A stretch of 21,313 bases of DNA from a virus: the IMG/VR virus record IMGVR_UViG_3300047552_001104, positions 1 to 21,313 of that record; one strand, given 5' to 3'. The translations under genes and the position numbers were made by a program. The notes under the pieces were generated by a model. The model saw only the letters and a program-made list of their open reading frames with translations. It did not search any database and was not told the origin of the DNA. Each line of letters starts with the position of its first letter. The stretch's first letter is position 1. Below, in pieces: positions 5,779 to 12,952 of this stretch.

Positions 5779-5803
5779 CATGGCTTTAAATAAGGTGTAT
5801 AAT
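5776..5803 (+). promoter_or_regulatory. rightward sigma70 promoter for the tRNA-terminase-virion operon
   Basis: -35 TTGCAT (5776-5781) and a perfect -10 TATAAT (5798-5803) are 16 bases apart. The predicted start is at about 5810-5812, precisely where the 11-bp inverted repeat of the following leader begins. Confidence 0.6.
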
Positions 5804-5811
5804 GTAGAAAG

Positions 5812-5928
5812 AAAGGTTGTGTCGTTCTCCGCCATGCACGGCGTATCTCAATTTTACAATAATTCAACGTTTCTTCCCTAGGAACTATGCTAATTATGAC
5901 TCTCTCAAACCAAGTGAACACAACCTTT
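5812..5928 (+). ncRNA. structured leader RNA closed by an 11-bp stem
   Basis: AAAGGTTGTGT (5812-5822) and ACACAACCTTT (5918-5928) are perfectly complementary and enclose 95 bases. Inside are a CGCC/GGCG hairpin, a TTCC/GGAA hairpin (around TTCCCTAGGAA) and an AATT/AATT hairpin. The 5' arm begins at the predicted transcription start and the 3' arm ends four bases before the tRNA. There is no plausible reading frame in it. It could be a processing or stability element, a small RNA, or at DNA level a packaging signal close to the terminase genes. No known RNA family is recognised. Confidence 0.45.
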
Positions 5929-5932
5929 ACAT

Positions 5933-6004
5933 CGCGGATAAGTCAAATGGCGCGACGTGTGCCTCATAAGCACATTACAGTTGGTTCGATACCAACATCC
6001 GCAA
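5933..6004 (+). tRNA. tRNA-Met(CAT), initiator-like
   Basis: A 72-base cloverleaf can be drawn. Acceptor CGCGGAT/ATCCGCA has six pairs and a C1-A72 mismatch. The D arm is GTC/GAC with a GG-containing loop. Anticodon stem TGTGC/GCACA carries loop CTCATAA (anticodon CAT at 5965-5967). The variable loop is TTACA, the T arm is GTTGG/CCAAC with loop TTCGATA, and A73 follows. The C1-A72 mismatch and the CGCGG...CCGCAAC ends are hallmarks of bacterial initiator tRNA. Against full initiator identity, the anticodon stem lacks the three consecutive G-C pairs, pair 11-24 is T-A, and position 8 is A rather than T. CCA is not encoded. It may be a functional phage tRNA, or a diverged or decaying copy. Confidence 0.75.
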
Positions 6005-6005
6005 C

Positions 6006-6164
6006 ATGAAAGAAATAAAACGATGTGACAAATGTTTCAAAGGATATTTTAGCGATACAAAACACAGATGTCAGCCTTTGGTCGTATGGATTACAAACAA
6101 CAACTCAGTTTTAAATAGTTCAAACACAACATATGAGGAAAGACGCAAAAACAAGACCGGTTAG
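6006..6164 (+). CDS. small zinc-knuckle-like ORF
   Basis: A 52-residue ORF starting two bases after the tRNA discriminator base. The first 22 residues have a CxxC...HxC set (Cys7, Cys10, His20, Cys22 in CDKCFKGYFSDTKHRC) that could bind one zinc. The remainder is polar and unstructured. It overlaps the small terminase start by 32 bases. It has no Shine-Dalgarno because its upstream sequence is the tRNA 3' end. It may be a real small protein translated from a leaderless transcript released by tRNA processing, or a chance frame; the Cys/His pattern is the only support. Confidence 0.4.
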   Translation: MKEIKRCDKCFKGYFSDTKHRCQPLVVWITNNNSVLNSSNTTYEERRKNKTG

Positions 6165-6636
6165 AATACCGCGAGCTCTCACAAAACCGAAACTCACAAG
6201 AAAGCAAGCGATCTTTGTGGATGAATATATTAAGACAGAGAACGGAACGCAATCGGCTTTGAAAGCATATGATACGACCAATCCCACAACAGCTAGTGTT
6301 ATAGCCGTAGAAAACTTATCAAAACCTATCGTCATTGAAGTTATCGAGGAAAAGAAAAGAAGTATTGCAGAAAGATTGGATGATAATTTGCTGTTAAATG
6401 TTCATCTAGAAGGCTTAAAAGCAAGTGATGAAATAATTGTTGATGGTAAAATTGTTGCGAAAAGAGCTAATTATGCAGTTCGTCATAAATATCTCGACAC
6501 AGCTTACAAACTCAGAGGACTTTTGATAGATAAATCGCTCAACGTCAACGTAGAAACGTCACTCTCCGAACTCGCAGAACAAGCCTTAAAGTTAAATGAT
6601 ACAAGTGTCGTCTCACTAGAAACAGAAGGCTCATAG
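6133..6636 (+). CDS. terS: terminase small subunit
   Basis: A 167-residue protein with the Terminase_2-type small-subunit pattern. The LTRKQAIFVDEYIKTENGTQ segment (residues 22-41) is followed by a second helix-turn-helix helix with ASVIAVENLSKPIVIEVIEE. The remaining C-terminal half is helical, for oligomerisation and contact with the large subunit. Small terminases recognise the packaging site (pac or cos) and load the large subunit. The basic N-terminal 20 residues (MRKDAKTRPVRIPRALTKPK) are a plausible DNA-binding extension. It lies directly upstream of the large terminase, though separated by 191 bases that hold a separate promoter. No Shine-Dalgarno. Confidence 0.85.
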   Translation: MRKDAKTRPVRIPRALTKPKLTRKQAIFVDEYIKTENGTQSALKAYDTTNPTTASVIAVENLSKPIVIEVIEEKKRSIAERLDDNLLLNVHLEGLKASDEIIVDGKIVAKRANYAVRHKYLDTAYKLRGLLIDKSLNVNVETSLSELAEQALKLNDTSVVSLETEGS

Positions 6637-6665
6637 CGCAATTTTGGGGCTTACAATATCGTTAT

Positions 6666-6694
6666 TTGACAACAGAAACATGAATTGCTACACT
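6666..6694 (+). promoter_or_regulatory. strong-looking extended -10 promoter before large terminase
   Basis: A perfect -35 TTGACA (6666-6671), 17-base spacer and -10 TACACT (6689-6694) preceded by TGC, an extended -10. The predicted start is near 6701, leaving a leader of about 127 bases before the large terminase gene. It uncouples the large terminase and virion genes from the tRNA/small terminase transcript. Confidence 0.7.
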
Positions 6695-6719
6695 TTTAAC
6701 AGAAATATGACCAGTAGCC

Positions 6720-6755
6720 GGGTTTTAAAGGAGGACGTTTACGATCCAAATACCC
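6720..6755 (+). promoter_or_regulatory. leader hairpin enclosing an orphan Shine-Dalgarno
   Basis: GGGTTTT (6720-6726) pairs with AAATACCC (6748-6755) with one bulge. Inside, GGA (6730-6732) pairs with TCC (6745-6747) and CGT with ACG. This stem contains AAAGGAGG (6727-6734), the strongest Shine-Dalgarno match in the window, but no ATG, GTG or TTG lies at a useful distance. A short frame starting at 6707 (34 codons, ending 6811) runs through it and is not convincing. It looks like a structured regulatory leader. Confidence 0.35.
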
Positions 6756-6827
6756 ACAAGCGACCCTCATTTTTTCAAAAACAACTTAAAAATCACTTCA
6801 CGCGGGTATAATCCCGCTATTTGTCGT

Positions 6828-8528
6828 ATGGATTTACCGAAACCAACAGAACTAGAAATACTCGCAAAAATGCAACGTGATCCGCTTCACTTTGTTTTGA
6901 TTTTGTTCGGGCTCACACATCAACCGCTCAAACCAGAATATATCCCGGTCATGCGCGCGGGGCTCAAACTCGATTGGGAAGAGTGGGAAGAGTTCCGGAA
7001 GACAATCTCAGCCGATTGGTTCGAGCCGTTTGTGCGGGGTAAACATATCACATGGCAACAGTATGTCATTCTCCTCGCACTTGGTCATGCCGTGGCTGGC
7101 AAGGCAAGTAAAAAGATAAGTATCGTGTCAGGTCGTGGAATTGGTAAGTCATCAATCCTCGCGCTTATTGTTCTTTGGTTTCTCTTTTGTTTTCCAAAAT
7201 CAAAAATCCCATGTACCGCAGTTACGTCAGACCAGTTGTCGGAAGCGTTGTGGTCAGAAATATCCGTGTGGTTAGAGAAAATGCCCGAGACATTCAAGAA
7301 GAAGTTTGTGTATTCATCAGACCATGTGAGACGTGCCGAATCTCCAGACTCATGGTTTGCGAGAGCGAGAACAGCGTCCAAGGACAGACCAGAAGCACTT
7401 TCGGGTATTCACGCACCGTGGATATTGGGTATTGTCGATGAAGCGTCAGCCGTACACGAGCGAGTATTCGAGATGGGACAAGGTATTTTAACATCAGACC
7501 AAGCGTTTTTGATAATGATCTCCAACGGTACAGTAAGAACGGGCTATTTTTATCGCTCACATCACGAGAATAAGTCAGCATATCAGTCAATGTCATTCAG
7601 CTCCGCACAGTCTCCGATTGTTGACCGCAAGTATATTCAGAGTGTGATTGACGAGTATTGCCGGGGTGTCGAGCCGAAAGACTTCCGAAACATAACAGAA
7701 TATCGCGTGAACGTGTCAGGTTTGTTCCCGCTCGAGGGTATTATGGATGATAGCGGATATGTTCAGCTCATTGACCGGGATAAAATAGAGGTTAGGGTGA
7801 AGTCAGAGCTCGATGTGCCGTTTGTAGGACGTAAGATACTAGGCGTTGACCCATCAGGCGAAGGTAAAGACGAGTGTGTGTATGCTATTCGTGACCGTTT
7901 CAAGGCGGAAGTGGTGCATAAAGAGCGTACAACAAACCCTAGAAAGATAGCCGAGAAGATAATCACGCTCATTCAAGAGTACAAACTAGACCCAAAAGAC
8001 GTTGTTGTGGGCTCTTTTGGCGTGGGTACAGACGTTGCGAAGGAGGTAGCAATATCAAGTAAGGGCAAATATGACATGTACAGCGTGCTCGAGGGCAATA
8101 GTCCGCTCAAGGAAGAGGCGTATAACAGTCATTTCTTTACCGTTCGAGCCGATGAAGTACAGAATGACGAGGATGGAACAGATAAATGGATAGACTTATA
8201 CGCAAATATCCGCGCGCTCATGGCGTTTAGACTGCGTAAATGGATCATAGCAGGCGGACAGATAGTAGACTCAAGTGTGGTATCGAGTATTGCAAAGGAA
8301 ATATCGGACAATCGTTATAAGCGTATCGGCAATAAAATACAAATGATGCCGAAAAAGGACATGCTCAAACTTGGTATCAGGTCAACAAATCAGCACGACG
8401 CAATAGGGCTCACTATGCTCCGAGACATAGACGAGCAGAATTGGCGTACTGATGTGGATAACAGGGATATTGACGAAGACGAGGTTATATCGGATAATGC
8501 CTATTATGATAGGTTCAGCTCCGTTTAA
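6828..8528 (+). CDS. terL: terminase large subunit
   Basis: A 566-residue packaging ATPase-nuclease. The ATPase domain has Walker A SGRGIGKSS (residues 101-109, Lys107), Walker B ILGIVDEAS (199-207, with Asp204-Glu205) and the coupling motif ISNGTVRTGYFY (231-242). The nuclease domain begins with ILGVDPSGEGKDE (337-349, Asp341) and ends with NQHDAIGLTML (521-531, Asp524). At the usual second acidic site the sequence is VVVGSFGVGTD (392-402), where a Gly stands where many family members have Asp. The enzyme cuts concatemers and pumps DNA into proheads through the portal. The frame is open upstream to 6726 without a standard start, so 6828 is the best start. A GCGGG/CCCGC hairpin with a TATAAT loop (6802-6817) lies just before it and could also act as a -10. 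Confidence 0.93.
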   Translation: MDLPKPTELEILAKMQRDPLHFVLILFGLTHQPLKPEYIPVMRAGLKLDWEEWEEFRKTISADWFEPFVRGKHITWQQYVILLALGHAVAGKASKKISIVSGRGIGKSSILALIVLWFLFCFPKSKIPCTAVTSDQLSEALWSEISVWLEKMPETFKKKFVYSSDHVRRAESPDSWFARARTASKDRPEALSGIHAPWILGIVDEASAVHERVFEMGQGILTSDQAFLIMISNGTVRTGYFYRSHHENKSAYQSMSFSSAQSPIVDRKYIQSVIDEYCRGVEPKDFRNITEYRVNVSGLFPLEGIMDDSGYVQLIDRDKIEVRVKSELDVPFVGRKILGVDPSGEGKDECVYAIRDRFKAEVVHKERTTNPRKIAEKIITLIQEYKLDPKDVVVGSFGVGTDVAKEVAISSKGKYDMYSVLEGNSPLKEEAYNSHFFTVRADEVQNDEDGTDKWIDLYANIRALMAFRLRKWIIAGGQIVDSSVVSSIAKEISDNRYKRIGNKIQMMPKKDMLKLGIRSTNQHDAIGLTMLRDIDEQNWRTDVDNRDIDEDEVISDNAYYDRFSSV

Positions 8529-8557
8529 ACACACGCTTTATTCATTAAAAGCGACAT

Positions 8558-10498
8558 ATGAAAGAAATCTTACCCAAAGAAATCAAGAAGCTCGAACTTA
8601 CCCCCGAAGAAAAGACTGCGCGTGATAGTGATATTTCGGTATTGTGCCAAATGCGCAACGACCGAGATAAACCATTTACGGAACTTGACGGTATGACACC
8701 GGTCGAGTATTACGATAGCAACCGAAAGAAAGACCTCTCATACCTGCCACCGAAGAAAAACGAGCAGGATATTCGTATTACTACAGGACTCACCAGAGAG
8801 AAAGACACCACAATGCTCTCAACTGCGCTCAATATGAACTTTGTGCCGGATGTAAAGGCGTTCAATGTTGATGATCTACTCATTAACGAGCTTGGTGACA
8901 ACTTATCGGACATGAACAAGAAGAGCCGAGAGATTGAAGACTGGGACAGGAAGCGCGGGCTTATTTATCGAGAACTCATCTCACAAGGTGATGTTTTTGT
9001 GCAGGAGCTCTATACGGACAAGTTTATGCCAATGCCTACGTCTCAGGTCGATTTTGACCCAACGAGCGACAAAATATCAGACTATACCTATACCGCAAGA
9101 CTCAAAAAGGTGTTTTCTGGATGTGAAGTACGCATGGTGAACGCAAAGAAGATTTATTTAGGGGACATGAAGATACCGTACATTGAAGACCAAGACAGAA
9201 TTGCGGTACTCAATGTCTATAACCGAAGCGAAGCATATATCAAATATGGGGAGTGGGAGCGTTGGGAGAGTGTGCCCGATACGATTGACACCATGCACTT
9301 TAGCGATGATGGGATATATCGGTCATGGAACCTCACCAATATCGACAAGGGACAGGTAGGGGAGGTTATGGTTTTTGACAAAGCACGCAATAGTTTTCAG
9401 ATTTACCTCAATGGCATACCGATGTTGCCGTATAATTTCATGCTCACAAACGTATCGCCAACAGGTGACGTGCCATTCTCACAAGGAAAGTGTGAACCCA
9501 TCAGCGATTTTGCACTCTCAAAAGGATGGCCGGCAAAGACAAAGATTGACCAAGAGGTACTTGATGAAGTCACCAAGCTCATGGTGGACGGTATGCGACA
9601 AGGGAGAAAGCCACCTATGGGCTCACTCAAGAAGATTATTGCAAAGAACATCTTTACCGCAGGAAACATCACGCCAGACATCAAGAAAGGGCAGTTATTT
9701 CCTATCCTCGAGCAATATGGACTCAACAACGCGGACTTTTCTTTCTATCAACTGATTAAACAAGGTATTGAAGATAAGACAGTATCAACAGCGTATGAGG
9801 GTACGCAAGGAGGTGGAGACCCAACAGCGACACAAGTTACCCAAGAAAAACAACAGCAAATGCTCAAACTTGGGCTTGTGCTCGACGGTATTGTGAACTT
9901 GGAGCGAAGAATGACGTGGTTGCGTATATTCAACATCATCACCAACTGGACAAAGAAATATGACCCAGACATGGGAGCCGTGGAAGAACAGCTTTATGGG
10001 CAATATCGCACATTCTCGGTTGATACGACCGTGGAAGAAGGCAAGAAAGGACAAAAGATATTCAGGTTTGACACCAAAGAAGCGCCAAGTGTGCGAGAAA
10101 TGTTCGACGAAGAGAACGCACTCACTAAACAGTATGGCAAAGAGACGCGTATTGTGTACATGAACCCCGAGCTTTTGCGTATGCTCAAGTGTAAACTCTT
10201 CATCACGATTAACCCAACACCACAAAACAACGACCTGCTCACACAAATTCTCTACATTCAGAACTTACGCCAAGCCATTGAACTCTTTGGTATTGAAAGT
10301 ATCAACATGGAGTACGCAAAACAACGCTACGCAATCCTCATTAACGAAGATCCAAATCGTTTTTTCAACAAGACGGACATCATGACCATGCTCAAACAAG
10401 GTATGGCAGAACAACAAGGGGGTGGAGACAAGACAGGAATGTATGGAGGTATGGCGGGAGCGGTAAAAAAGAAACCATTAAAGGCTATGTCAGCGTAA
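8558..10498 (+). CDS. portal protein
   Basis: A 646-residue protein directly after the large terminase, the standard place for the portal. It has a charged N-terminus, a long region with IYRELISQGDVFVQELYTDK (about residues 134-153) typical of portal wing segments, and a central segment with GTQGGGDPTATQVTQEKQQQ (about 416-435). That last segment is the kind of GTQxxxxTAT...Q portal stem/crown sequence seen in large P22-like portals. The C-terminus is flexible, Gly/Lys-rich (QQGGGDKTGMYGGMAG). Twelve copies would form the DNA channel at one capsid vertex. Large portals of this size fit a podovirus- or P22-like head, but that is inference. The leader is SD-less. Confidence 0.82.
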   Translation: MKEILPKEIKKLELTPEEKTARDSDISVLCQMRNDRDKPFTELDGMTPVEYYDSNRKKDLSYLPPKKNEQDIRITTGLTREKDTTMLSTALNMNFVPDVKAFNVDDLLINELGDNLSDMNKKSREIEDWDRKRGLIYRELISQGDVFVQELYTDKFMPMPTSQVDFDPTSDKISDYTYTARLKKVFSGCEVRMVNAKKIYLGDMKIPYIEDQDRIAVLNVYNRSEAYIKYGEWERWESVPDTIDTMHFSDDGIYRSWNLTNIDKGQVGEVMVFDKARNSFQIYLNGIPMLPYNFMLTNVSPTGDVPFSQGKCEPISDFALSKGWPAKTKIDQEVLDEVTKLMVDGMRQGRKPPMGSLKKIIAKNIFTAGNITPDIKKGQLFPILEQYGLNNADFSFYQLIKQGIEDKTVSTAYEGTQGGGDPTATQVTQEKQQQMLKLGLVLDGIVNLERRMTWLRIFNIITNWTKKYDPDMGAVEEQLYGQYRTFSVDTTVEEGKKGQKIFRFDTKEAPSVREMFDEENALTKQYGKETRIVYMNPELLRMLKCKLFITINPTPQNNDLLTQILYIQNLRQAIELFGIESINMEYAKQRYAILINEDPNRFFNKTDIMTMLKQGMAEQQGGGDKTGMYGGMAGAVKKKPLKAMSA

Positions 10499-10499
10499 T

Positions 10500-10964
10500 A
10501 TGAACATCAAACACACAATCGGAGCATTTTTGTACCCAGAATTGTATAAACAACTCGAAGCGGAGCGTGGGATAGTACATCTCGCGCGCTTGCGTACTGA
10601 AAGACTCGAAGAAGAAGCAAAAAATCAGAACATAGCGGACTATATCCGGAAGAAGTACAAGGGTATTATCATTACCGACACGATTGACGACCTTTTAGCC
10701 GAAATACCCAAAGACGAGAGAGAAGGTTTTACCGCACAGGCCAAAGAGTTACAGAAAAACGAGACGTTGCAACGTATTATATCATATCTAGTACGAAAAC
10801 AGCTCACGTTTACCGCAATGGAAGCCGTTACCACCGAAGAAATGAACTTTGCGCGCGCGACAGTCAACGGATTGTCGTTGCTCAATGAGGAAATTGACGA
10901 ACTTGTCCATTACCACGACGAATTGCATGCACGTCAAGGTGATTTTGATAAGTTTACTTTATAA
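10500..10964 (+). CDS. hypothetical protein between portal and scaffold
   Basis: A 154-residue, mainly helical protein I cannot assign. Its start follows the portal stop directly (TAATATG). It begins MNIKHTIGAFLYPELYKQLE and has an amphipathic N-terminal helix, a central TIDDLLAEIPKDEREGFTAQ and a C-terminal helix ending NEEIDELVHYHDELHA. No catalytic motif is seen. Genes in this position often encode portal-associated, head-assembly or virion minor proteins. Confidence 0.65.
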   Translation: MNIKHTIGAFLYPELYKQLEAERGIVHLARLRTERLEEEAKNQNIADYIRKKYKGIIITDTIDDLLAEIPKDEREGFTAQAKELQKNETLQRIISYLVRKQLTFTAMEAVTTEEMNFARATVNGLSLLNEEIDELVHYHDELHARQGDFDKFTL

Positions 10965-10989
10965 GCATTATTAAATAACACACTTTTAC

Positions 10990-11562
10990 ATGACAGAAGA
11001 AGAAATCAAAGAATTGCAGGATAAGGTTGCCGAATTGGAGACCTCTCTTGCAGAAAAAGACGCGGTTATAGCGCAAAAGACAAAGGATATTGTCGGCGCG
11101 CGTAAAGAAACGCAGAAGCTCAAGGAGTTAAGTGAACGTGAAAAGGACGCGATGACCGAAAAGGAAATCGAAATTCACAACGCAACGCTCGCATTGCAAG
11201 AACAACAGGAGAGTTTTCAGAAAGAACAGCAAGAAATCCAAGCAAAAGAGATCGGAGCACGCCGAAGCAACGCTATCAAGAAGCTTGTTGGCGAAGATGC
11301 GGAACTCGCGAAGAAAGTGGAGCGAAACATTGAGCGTATTAATGGGTACGACAAATTAAGTACCGAAGAAGAAATCTCAAACCTCGCCACAGAAGCGTTT
11401 AATATGCTCGGAGTACCACGACCAAACCCGATTGGTAGCGCAATATCAGGAGGAAACGGCAACGCTGGACAAGATACGTCAAAACAGAGCTTTGCGGACA
11501 CGGATAAAGGAAAGGCGGTCGCTCAACAGCTCGGTATTCAGGTAGAAGAACCAAAGGCTTAA
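10990..11562 (+). CDS. scaffolding-like coiled-coil protein
   Basis: A 190-residue acidic protein. Residues 1-95 form one long coiled coil (EEIKELQDKVAELETSLAEK and onward). Next comes a helical patch (RRSNAIKKLVGEDAELAKKV), then a Gly/Asn/Ser-rich linker (GSAISGGNGNAGQDTSKQSF) and a short C-terminal helix. This composition, and its position before the capsid gene, fit an internal scaffolding protein whose C-terminal helix binds the capsid protein during prohead assembly. No protease motif is present. Confidence 0.65.
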   Translation: MTEEEIKELQDKVAELETSLAEKDAVIAQKTKDIVGARKETQKLKELSEREKDAMTEKEIEIHNATLALQEQQESFQKEQQEIQAKEIGARRSNAIKKLVGEDAELAKKVERNIERINGYDKLSTEEEISNLATEAFNMLGVPRPNPIGSAISGGNGNAGQDTSKQSFADTDKGKAVAQQLGIQVEEPKA

Positions 11563-11580
11563 TAGTTAACACACATAATC

Positions 11581-12150
11581 ATGGACGAAAACAAACAAGA
11601 AGAGATGAACCTCGCCCTCAAAGAGCTTACTGAAAAGTTTAGTAAGATGGAGCGGGAGAACCAAGAGCTCAAACAAGCGCTTATTACAGGAAACACAGAC
11701 GGTATCAAGCGTGTTTCAAAGGAAAAAGGAGCAACCGCGCATGTCCGCATGGTGGATGACAAGGTTGTTGTGGCGTATAACAACAAAGGAACAGACACAC
11801 GACCTTTGTATATTTACTCGCGTCAAGATCCAAACGACAACACTAAACGTGTCAATTATGCCGATATTGTGCTCGAAGACGGCACAGTATTACCGGTAGA
11901 CCACATTCAGTTTCTTAATGAAGCCCCACGCGTACAGTGTAAAATCGTATCGCGCAAGGAGTTTCACTGGACAGAGGAGCACGGTGCAGTTACCAAGAAA
12001 GAAGTCAAGGATTATAGCACAGTAGAGCTCGATGAAGATGTTGAACAGGTGGTAAAAGGTGTCACCTTTGAGTATTTATTGGAATTACCAGAGCAGTATG
12101 GAAGTCGCAAAGTAACTTTGAGTGACTCATACGGACTTATTAACGCATAA
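11581..12150 (+). CDS. hypothetical virion-module protein with coiled-coil N-terminus
   Basis: A 189-residue protein. Residues 1-37 form a coiled coil (KQEEMNLALKELTEKFSKME). The rest is beta-rich (VRMVDDKVVVAYNNKGTD, YADIVLEDGTVLPVDHIQFL, VQCKIVSRKEFHWTEE) and has no motif I recognise. The combination of an oligomerising helix and a beta-domain suggests a small trimeric or capsid-surface structural protein such as a head fibre. It lies between the scaffold-like gene and the capsid gene. The start follows CACATAATC and has no Shine-Dalgarno. Confidence 0.6.
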   Translation: MDENKQEEMNLALKELTEKFSKMERENQELKQALITGNTDGIKRVSKEKGATAHVRMVDDKVVVAYNNKGTDTRPLYIYSRQDPNDNTKRVNYADIVLEDGTVLPVDHIQFLNEAPRVQCKIVSRKEFHWTEEHGAVTKKEVKDYSTVELDEDVEQVVKGVTFEYLLELPEQYGSRKVTLSDSYGLINA

Positions 12151-12152
12151 TT

Positions 12153-12503
12153 ATGGAAGATTTTAACGTACAAACCGCAAGTTTCAAGGAACTCGCACAG
12201 AAAGCAAAGGAGTTGGGTATTAAAAGTTTCGGCGTAAAGTCAGAAGAACTGCGTGCCGTGGTTGCGGAGGCTTTGTCTAAAACAGACCCAGACACTACGC
12301 CTACGCCTGCCCCTGCTCCAACACCAAAAGCGACAGTTAAACAGCCTACAAGAGCCGTACAGCTCGTCTACGGAGGTGTTATTGTCACTACTGTTACCAA
12401 CCGTATCCTTTCAGGACGTGTGTATAAGGATATTCACCTCGCAAACGGCGAAGTCCACACACTGACAAAGGAAGAGTACGAACTTAATGTCAAAGAAAAT
12501 TAA
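12153..12503 (+). CDS. SAP/HeH-domain-like small virion-module protein
   Basis: A 116-residue protein in three parts. Residues 9-43 resemble a helix-extended-loop-helix (SAP/HeH/Rho-N-like) fold, SFKELAQKAKELGIKSFGVK followed by SEELRAVVAEAL. A Pro/Thr/Ala linker (about 45-65) follows. The last part is a beta-rich region with LVYGGVIVTTVTNRILSGRV. HeH-type domains occur at the ends of phage head fibre and connector proteins, where they bind nucleic acid or other virion parts. It starts two bases after the preceding stop. Confidence 0.6.
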   Translation: MEDFNVQTASFKELAQKAKELGIKSFGVKSEELRAVVAEALSKTDPDTTPTPAPAPTPKATVKQPTRAVQLVYGGVIVTTVTNRILSGRVYKDIHLANGEVHTLTKEEYELNVKEN

Positions 12504-12504
12504 T

Positions 12505-12909
12505 ATGGAAGAACTCACACAAGAAGAAGTGGTAAACCTTACCTCAAAACGTGACCATGATGTTGTGCCGGTTGCAAAAAAGGCTATCAAACTGATGGCA
12601 GAAGCGATTGACAACATCCCACTCGGATCATTTACCGTGGCAGGAGAACCAACAAAGCAAGAATTTCAGGACGCAATTAACACTTTTTACGGAGAAACAT
12701 TTATTCCGCTCCTTATCGAAAGCAATTTAAAGCTCGATGAGTTGAATTGGCTCTTTCTTATGGTCATACAGCCGTTTGCAGAGCTCAAAGAGGTGTCAGA
12801 TAGGTCATTCAATGATAATAAAGAGATTGCAGACGCGATTGTATACGGTATTAAGCCCGGAGAAATGCGCGTACTCGACCTCGACAATGCGATGAAGAGC
12901 AAAAGTTAG
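12505..12909 (+). CDS. hypothetical helical virion-module protein
   Basis: A 134-residue protein from ATG 12505. I choose this start because it follows the previous stop as TAATATG, the same junction used by the gene at 10500. The alternative ATG at 12487 adds MSKKIN and overlaps the preceding gene by 17 bases. The protein is acidic and helical (EELTQEEVVNLTSKRDHDVV, IESNLKLDELNWLFLMVIQP). Its length and position would suit a head-completion or tail-chaperone-like factor, but I see no signature. It is the last gene before the promoter at 12920. Confidence 0.6.
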   Translation: MEELTQEEVVNLTSKRDHDVVPVAKKAIKLMAEAIDNIPLGSFTVAGEPTKQEFQDAINTFYGETFIPLLIESNLKLDELNWLFLMVIQPFAELKEVSDRSFNDNKEIADAIVYGIKPGEMRVLDLDNAMKSKS

Positions 12910-12919
12910 TTATCCACTG

Positions 12920-12946
12920 TTGACAAAAGACTACACATGATATACT
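12920..12946 (+). promoter_or_regulatory. promoter of the multi-hairpin RNA / capsid genes
   Basis: TTGACA (12920-12925) and TATACT (12941-12946) with a preceding TGA make an extended -10 promoter with a short 15-base spacer. The predicted start is near 12953, just before the first hairpin. A DnaA-box-like TTATCCACT (one mismatch) lies immediately upstream at 12910-12918. Confidence 0.6.
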
Positions 12947-12952
12947 GGTCGT

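Noticed and set aside
5679-5921. 80-residue leftward frame
   Set aside because: It spans both divergent promoters and the structured leader, with no domain; it is most likely noncoding DNA that happens to be open.
6680-6811. 43-codon frame between the terminase genes (or 34 codons from 6707)
   Set aside because: It overlaps the promoter and the hairpin leader, has no domain, and its only support is an open frame of short length.
6078-6839. Repeated GTCGTATGGATT near 6080 and 6822
   Set aside because: A single 12-base match with no flanking similarity; probably chance, one copy being the large terminase start.
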